25,892 nt of DNA from the NCBI GenBank assembly GCA_003427395.1, contig BFEA01000012.1, positions 5,180,650-5,206,541 of the forward strand, in the 5' to 3' direction. A model generated the notes under the pieces. The model searched no databases. It had not been told where the DNA came from and was given only the letters and a program-made list of their open reading frames with translations. Numbering within the stretch: the stretch's first letter is position 1; each line of letters begins with the position of its first letter. Positions 20,555 to 25,892 of this stretch are shown here, in pieces. Made by a program: the position numbers and the translations under genes. Source of the DNA: Chara braunii. Its lineage: Eukaryota; Streptophyta; Charophyceae; Charales; Characeae.

Positions 20555-21490
20555 GGGCCGTCTTACCCCTCAGGGTGCAGAAGACGGAAAGGCCCTCAGG
20601 CCGGTTTTGCGCTCGCTGAAGGGTTACCCCCCCCCCTAGTGCCCGCTCTAGCCAACGCCTGAGCGTCGGGAATGACCCCATGGCTCAGAATAGGCCATTT
20701 GGGTATGGGCACCACATAACGCGCCGTCATCACAGATACCCGCATAGAGCTCCATAGTGAACTGGTATGTGTGGGTACTGCACCCGCACGATCTTATACT
20801 AAGTCCTTGTGCGCAACACTCGCCGGTTTTTGCACTAAGAGTTATGGGTCAGACGGCGAGACCAAAGGCGTGATACGGCCAATAGACTCGGGATCTTGGT
20901 ATCGCAAAGCCGCACGTGGGCGGAGGGCTAGTCCCAGTCGACCTATGGGAGTCCGTGTACGAGCCTCACTATCCCGGACGCCGGGTAGCCTATGGGTAGG
21001 ATACTGGGCCCCCTCTGCGCGCGAGTCGCTTGGGCTTGTCTGCCCCCTTCTATTCTAGAAGGCCACCAGCTAATGAAAGTTGGGATGAGTTTCCTTTTTG
21101 CGCTTTCAAGCTTGGACGTTATAGTCCGTGGCGGCCGTCAAAGTCAAACCCCTTGATGTTTGACCGCCACGACAACTTGAAGCTGTCCACTCAACCCCTC
21201 TGCAGAGGGTGTAGAAGAGGGTGTGGTCTTCAACCACGCATGGCGGTTGTCGGGCATTGAGAGATTACCTCTCAAGACGCTTGTCATCCGACACTTGAGT
21301 GTCGAACGCGACCCTCGAGATTAACGAGGGCCACGTAAGTATGGGTACTACATGGTACGCCATCATTACGACCGCTTGCATACGCTTGCATTGCGAGTCA
21401 ATATGAGTTAGCCCCGCGTCCGCGCGATATTTATACTAAGCCTCGCACGCGACGCCCATCCAATTTCCGCGTCAGGAAGTTATGGGACGT
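20555..21490. repeat. Two diverged copies of a unit of about 636 bp with matching hairpins
   Basis: Colinear blocks recur at a nearly constant offset: ACCCCTC..AGGGTG-AGAAGA (20565 and about 21194), TATGGG-AC-ACAT (20704/21340), TTATACTAAG (20794/21429) and GTTATGGG (20841/21479), offsets about 630-638. Most intervening sequence has diverged. Hairpins occupy corresponding places with unrelated stems: CCCATGGC/GCCAT-tt-GGG at 20677-20703 against CCCTCG/CGAGGG at 21312-21330, and ACCC/GGGT at 20565-20576 against the 14-bp palindrome at 21196-21209. Other hairpins: CCGTCTT/AAGACGG (20558-20587), and GTGGCGG-TCAAA/TTTGA-CCGCCAC with a 3-nt bulge (21128-21170). Confidence 0.6.
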
Positions 21491-22015
21491 CTACTAAGGG
21501 GCTAGGAGCGTTGTCGCGTTGTTTGTGTTGTGTCGTCTCGTGTATATGTGTGTGTGTGTTCCCTTTTTCTGTTCGTAAAGTGGTGTATGTGTGGTGAGTG
21601 GGATGCATTCTAGCCGACTGACGACGAGCCGCGCTTGGGACTTCAGCCCCCCCAGGATGTTGGTTCGCGTGCGGGTCCGATGGGTGTACTACCGCGCGTA
21701 CCCCCTATGCTACAGCGAACGAGAAACGCCCTCGGCCGATTGCAACCGAGTAGCTTTCGTACTGTGGACTGGTAGCTCGACAGGGATACGCCCACCGAAA
21801 GGAGGTGACAACTCCCGTAAGGTGGAGGTAAGTTGTGCCTCGCGTAGGCCCTATCCTGTCGTAGGGCTCGCGAGAGGTATGGCTGGCGCACTCGGCCGGA
21901 GAGGCCTAAGGAAGCTCTATGTGTGTGTTCGTAACGAGGTTGGCCCAAATCCTGCGTGACGCGGCCAAGAGGGTCACGCGCTGCCACTAGCGGTGCCAGA
22001 CCGATGCGCCCGACA

Positions 22016-24322
22016 CCGAAAACACACTTCGGGATTTCGGTGTTGTACTTAGTCTCTTTTCTACATCTTCAACAATATATCCCGATCCGCTTTCGGTGCT
22101 TCGGTACCGAAAACGCACTTTGAAATTTTGGTGTTTTACTTAGTTTATTTTTTAAATCTTGATTATTATATCTCGATGCGCTTTCGGTGCTTCGGTACCG
22201 AAAACGCACTCCGGGATTTCTGTGTTTTTCCTTAGTCTTTTTTCTACAACTCAAACAATATATCCTGATGCGCTTTCGGTGCTTCGGTACCGAAAACGCA
22301 CTTCGGGATTTCGATGTTTTACTTAGTCTCTTTTCTACATCTTCAACAATATATCCCGATCTGCTTTCGGTGCTTCGGTACTGAAAACGCACTTTGAGAT
22401 TTCGGTGTTTTACTTAGTTTATTTTCTACATCTTGATAATTATATGTCGATGCGCTTTCGGTGTTTCGCTACCGAAAATGCACTTAAGGATTTCGGTGTT
22501 TTACTTAGTCTCATTTCCTCATCTTGAACAGTATATCCCGATGCGCGTTTCATGTTTCCGTACCGAAAATGCACTTTGTGATTTCAGAGTTTTACTTAGT
22601 TTATTTTCTACATCTTCATTATTATATGCCGATGCGCTTTCGGTGCTTCACTACCAAAAACGCACTTCGGGATTTCGGTGTTTTACTTAGTCTCTTTTTT
22701 ACATCTTGAACAATATATCCCGATGCACATTCGGTGTTTCGGTACCGAAAACGCATTTCGGGATTTCAGTATTTTACTTAGTTTATTTTCTACATCTATA
22801 TGTCGATGCGCTTTCGGTGCTTCGCTATCGAAAATGCACTTCGGGATTTCGGTGTTTCACTTAGTCTCTTTTCTACATCTTGAACAATATATCCCGATGT
22901 GCATTCAGTGTTTCAGTACCGAAAACGCACTTCGGGATTTCGGAGTTTTACTTAGTCTCTTTTCTACATCTTAAACAATATATCCCAATGCGCTTTCGGT
23001 GCCTTGATACCAAAAATGCACTTCGGGATTTCGGTGTTTTACTTAGTCTCTTTTTTACATCTTGACAATATATCCCGATGCGTTTTCGGTGCTTAGGTAC
23101 CGAAAACGCACTTCGGGATTTTGGTGTTTTACTTAGTTTATTTTCTACATCTTAATCATTATATCCTGATGCGCTTTCGGTGCTTCGGTACCGAAAACGC
23201 ACTTTGTGATTTCATAGTTTTACTTAGTTTATTTTCTACATCTTCATTATTATATGCCGATGCGCTTTCGGTGCCTCGCTACCGAAAACGCACTTTGGGA
23301 TTTCGGTGTTTTACATGGTCTCTTTTTTACATCATGAACAATATATCCCGATGCGTTTTCGGTGCTTCGGTACTGAAAACGCACTTCGGGATTTCTGTGT
23401 TTTACTTAGTTTATTTTCTACATCTTGATCATTATATCCCGATGCGCTTTCGGTGCTTCGGTACCAAAACGCACTTCGGGATTTCGGTATTTTGCTTAGT
23501 CGTTTTTTCAGACCTTGAACCTTATATCCTGATGCGCTTTCGGTTTTTCGGTACCGAAAACGCACTTCGGGATTTCGATGTGTTACTTAGTTGTTTTTTT
23601 GGACCTTGAACATTATATCTCGATGCATTTTCGGTGCTTCGTTATTGAAAACGCACTTCGGGATTTCGGTGTTTTACTTAGTTGATTTTCTGCACGTATA
23701 TTATTATATCCCGATGCGCTTTCGGTGTTTCGGTACCGAAAACGAACTTCGGGATTTCGGTGTTTTACTTAGTTGATTTTCTACACCTACATTGTTATAT
23801 CCCAACACGTTTTCGGTGTTTTAGTATCGAAAACACATTTCGGGATTTCGGTGTTTTACAAAGTTTTTTTTCTCCATCTTGAACATTATATCCCAATGCG
23901 CTTTCGGTGTTTCAGTAGTGAAAATACACTTCGAAATTTCAGTGTTTTACTTGGTCGTTTTTTTGGACCTTTAACATTATATCCCAATGCGCTTTTGGTG
24001 CTTCGGTACCGAAAACACACTTCGGGATTTCGGTGTTTTACTTATTCTATTTTCTAAGTTTTTTCTATCTTGAATATTATATCCCGATGCGCTTTTGGTG
24101 TTTCCGTACCGAAAACACACTTCGGGATTTCGGTGTTTCACTTAGTCTATTTTCTACAAATTGAATATTATATCCCGACGCACTTTCGGTGTTTCGGTAC
24201 CGAAAACAAACTTCGGGACTTCGGTGTTTTACTTGGTCTCTTTTCTCCGTCTTGAATATTATATCCCGATGTGCTTTCAGTGTTTCGGTACCGAAAACAC
24301 ACTTCGGGATTTCAGAGTTGTA
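22016..24322 (+). repeat. 91-bp satellite, main block (about 26 units)
   Basis: Units recur about every 91 bp; the CCGAAAACGC block or a variant can be counted about 26 times from 22016 to 24290. A typical unit runs CCGATGCGCTTTCGGTGCTT, CGGTACCGAAAACGCACTTC, GGGATTTCGGTGTTTTACTT, AGTCTCTTTTCTACATCTTG, AACAATATATC. Inside each unit GCGCTTTCGGT and ACCGAAAACGC form an 11-bp imperfect hairpin around GCTTCGGT, with a KpnI-type palindrome GGTACC at its right arm. Because 91 leaves remainder 1 on division by 3, successive units shift frame and open frames of 60-160 codons arise on both strands; these are not genes. The array ends by degeneration after 24300. Confidence 0.96.
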
Positions 24323-24890
24323 TTCCATTTTCTTTTTTTTAAAGATCGGAGTTGGGAGTTGTACCGCGTTTGCTGGTACACCCTAAATCCGCTGAAGAAC
24401 TTTTTGGAATCAGGGGCTGGTTGGGGAAGGCAAGGCGGGGTTTGGGGGGTATCGGGTGTCCTTTTTTTTTGTCTCCAAGATGGGGCTTCAAAGTTGGCCT
24501 TCGCCATCCGTTGTGGAAAATTCATAAGTTGGTCAGTGAAAATCACGAGAATATTGAGGTAGTCATATATAATCCACCTCTCTAAAAACCCTAGATATCG
24601 TGATACATGTTCTAAAGGAGGCGGACCACCAATAAATATTGAGGAATCGATTTCAAGTTTGTATGTCGACAGTTACGGGATGGTTTGTCTCTTTTTCATT
24701 TTTGTTGTTCTTTGTGTTTTTGAAATGTGCATGCTCTATGTGGTTTTTGTTATTCAACCCCAAAAACATTTGCTAAACAATAAAAAACCCTCTAAATCTT
24801 TTCCACAGAAGCCACCAACACCCCCCAACCCCCTTGAATCCCACCTGAATAACATTGTTTTTTTTTTTTTTTAATAATTTTTTGATTCAG
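24323..24890 (+). other. Spacer between satellite and KDZ exons; possible further exon, not established
   Basis: The segment has T-rich and G-rich tracts and a 15-T homopolymer (24858-24872) that would serve as polypyrimidine tract for the acceptor at 24889-24890. A + strand frame around 24597-24680 reads GGGPPINIEESISSLYVD, which looks protein-like and might be an earlier exon of the same gene. However, the phase-1 donors I tried (GTTACG, GTCTCT) are weak, so I do not assign it. Confidence 0.35.
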
Positions 24891-25777
24891 TTGATTTCTT
24901 TCATTTTCGGAAGAACCACTTGGGACATTGGTGCAAAAACAACGCAAGCCTAGAGGTCTACGAAGAACTCAAATCAGCAAACATGTCGATTTGTGAGCAA
25001 CACTTCAAGTGGTTTGCAGGTTATAAGAAGTCATTCAGGTAAGCACATAAATTGTTTTGATTTATTATAATTATAGAATTTCTAAATTTTCAAAAGGAAT
25101 CAAATTCAAAACAAATATTAATCGAGGGTATGAACCTCACAATTGAATCTAGAGTTCCCAGAGCATAATTTAGTTGCGTGAGGACAGGGTCCGGCCAGTT
25201 GGGCACGGGGGGCCCGACCGGGTGAGCCGGGCAGCCCAATAAACATCTTAGATTTTTTTTTTCAAAATTTATTGAAAAATGCGGTCCTGCTGCGCTCGGC
25301 AACAGGACCCCGAATCTGCAATGAAATTCAACTTGTGCGGGGGGGGAAAAAAGGGGCCTCGATGGTGGGGGGGTAGGATTGTGGGGTGTTTTCGGCTTTG
25401 AAGAGGTGTTGGGAACAAGCGTAAACCGCATAGGTGACGTGTCTGTTATCTATGTTGTTTCAGAGTGTGTTTCCTTCATGTATATCATCTGTTGTTTGTT
25501 GTTAAAATTTTGAACTCTCCGCCTATTGTTGATAGCATGCACGATAAAGGGTCATAATTCAATTATGGCAAGTGAATGAATGCTCCATCTTTTTAGGATT
25601 AATGTGTGTTAAGTTGATGTTTATACTATTTGTTTCTAACTTCTTTTGAATTGGTCTTGCTACAGGTATATGAACAGAATACGCTTCAACTTCATCTTAT
25701 CAATTATTTGCCAAATTGATCATGAGAAGAAGACAACAACAAATGCTGATAAGATCAGGAATCGACTTTTGCAATAG
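24891..25777 (+). CDS. Last two exons of a KDZ-like transposase gene (partial)
   Basis: Exon 24891-25038 follows a T-rich tract and ATTCAG acceptor and ends CAG|GTAAGC. Exon 25666-25777 follows CTACAG and ends in TAG. Phase is continuous across the intron (AG|G = Arg), giving DFFHFRKNHLGHWCKNN ... NMSICEQHFKWFAGYKKSFR then YMNRIRFNFILSIICQIDHE and a stop 36 codons into the last exon. The arrangement of a D-x-FHF-KNH-x-G-x-WC motif, then NxxxCEQxFKWxxxYKxSxRYMNxxRFxF, resembles the C-terminal end of KDZ (Kyakuja-Dileera-Zisupton) family transposases, as I recall that family. The Cys/His positions fit metal binding or the catalytic fold. Upstream exons are not identified, so it may be a fragment, an old transposon copy or a host gene derived from one. 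The coding reading is firmer than the family name. Confidence 0.6.
25039..25665 (+). other. Intron of the KDZ-like gene
   Basis: The intron starts GTAAGC, ends CTACAG and has a CTAAC branch-point-like site at 25636-25640, 26 nt before the exon. It is 627 bp. It contains a GTCCTG/CAGGAC hairpin (25284-25310 region) and G-rich tracts at 25338-25375, but no coding potential I accept. Confidence 0.6.
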
Positions 25778-25799
25778 AAGCGAAGAAATTTGAACTAAG

Positions 25800-25800
<1 letters not shown>

Positions 25801-25892
<92 letters not shown>
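25801..25892. repeat. GATA tetranucleotide then GA dinucleotide microsatellite
   Basis: GATA units with two GA interruptions run to about 25848 and pass into pure GA to the window end, where the sequence stops inside the repeat. It lies 23 bp after the KDZ-like stop codon. The contig or window probably ends here because the repeat could not be crossed, though that is inference. Confidence 0.97.

Larger units (their letters stand above)
14219..22015. mobile_element. Candidate 7.8-kb insertion within the satellite array, no coding capacity seen
   Basis: The segment interrupts the satellite in phase. It begins TGTCGG and ends CCGACA, a 6-bp inverted terminal match of TG...CA type, and is bounded by CCGA on both sides (14215-14218 and 22016-22019), consistent with a 4-bp target duplication. 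I find no long terminal repeat, transposase or reverse transcriptase in it. Caution: the right junction (22001 onward, CCGATGCGC) also resembles satellite with a small deletion, so the real boundary could be about 22000 and the terminal match partly chance. About 250 bp of the length is a sequencing artefact (20155-20404). Confidence 0.45.

Noticed and set aside
14219-22015. LTR retrotransposon structure for the inserted segment
   Set aside because: Despite TG...CA ends, the sequence after the left end does not recur before the right end, and there is no gag/pol coding sequence.
22069-24328. Repetitive ORFs of 60-160 codons in the satellite array, both strands
   Set aside because: They result from a 91-bp unit with few stop codons in each frame. 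The frame shifts from unit to unit and many lack constraint.

Overview
The window looks like nuclear DNA from a streptophyte (green plant lineage) with a repeat-rich genome. The one large gene encodes a plant-type VARICOSE/EDC4 protein. Around it are satellite DNA, microsatellites, a long ORF-poor block and spliced transposon-type exons. A charophyte alga such as Chara would fit, but that is inference; the sequence alone only supports 'green lineage'.

Layout. 1-5897 holds the minus-strand VARICOSE/EDC4 decapping-scaffold gene, with its 3' flank at 1-428. About 5898-7250 is its upstream region and is strikingly pyrimidine-rich on the + strand. 7251-13960 has no gene I can recognise, only short tandem duplications and purine tracts. 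13961-14218 and 22016-24322 are two blocks of one 91-bp satellite, in the same orientation. Between them, 14219-22015 is a 7.8-kb segment without convincing ORFs that appears to have been inserted into the array. 24891-25777 carries the last two exons of a KDZ-like transposase gene on the + strand. The window ends in GATA/GA microsatellite.

The most unusual part is inside the 7.8-kb segment. Between 17887 and 18650 eight hairpins share an almost invariant 4-bp closing helix and 12-nt loop, and all have an unpaired base or two on the 3' side at the same place. Their outer stems differ in sequence from copy to copy but remain complementary. A second hairpin family follows at 18927-19250, then a run of short hairpins to 19558. 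Further on, two diverged copies of a unit of about 636 bp carry hairpins at matching positions with different stem sequences. This pattern is what selection on RNA structure would leave, and I do not recognise it as a known RNA family.

One stretch is a technical artefact. The 38 bases at 20155-20192 are the Nextera mate-pair junction adapter, and a perfect 212-bp duplication flanks it. The true locus probably lacks about 250 bp of what is written here. The VARICOSE gene, the putative structured RNA and the KDZ exons show no sign of working together.
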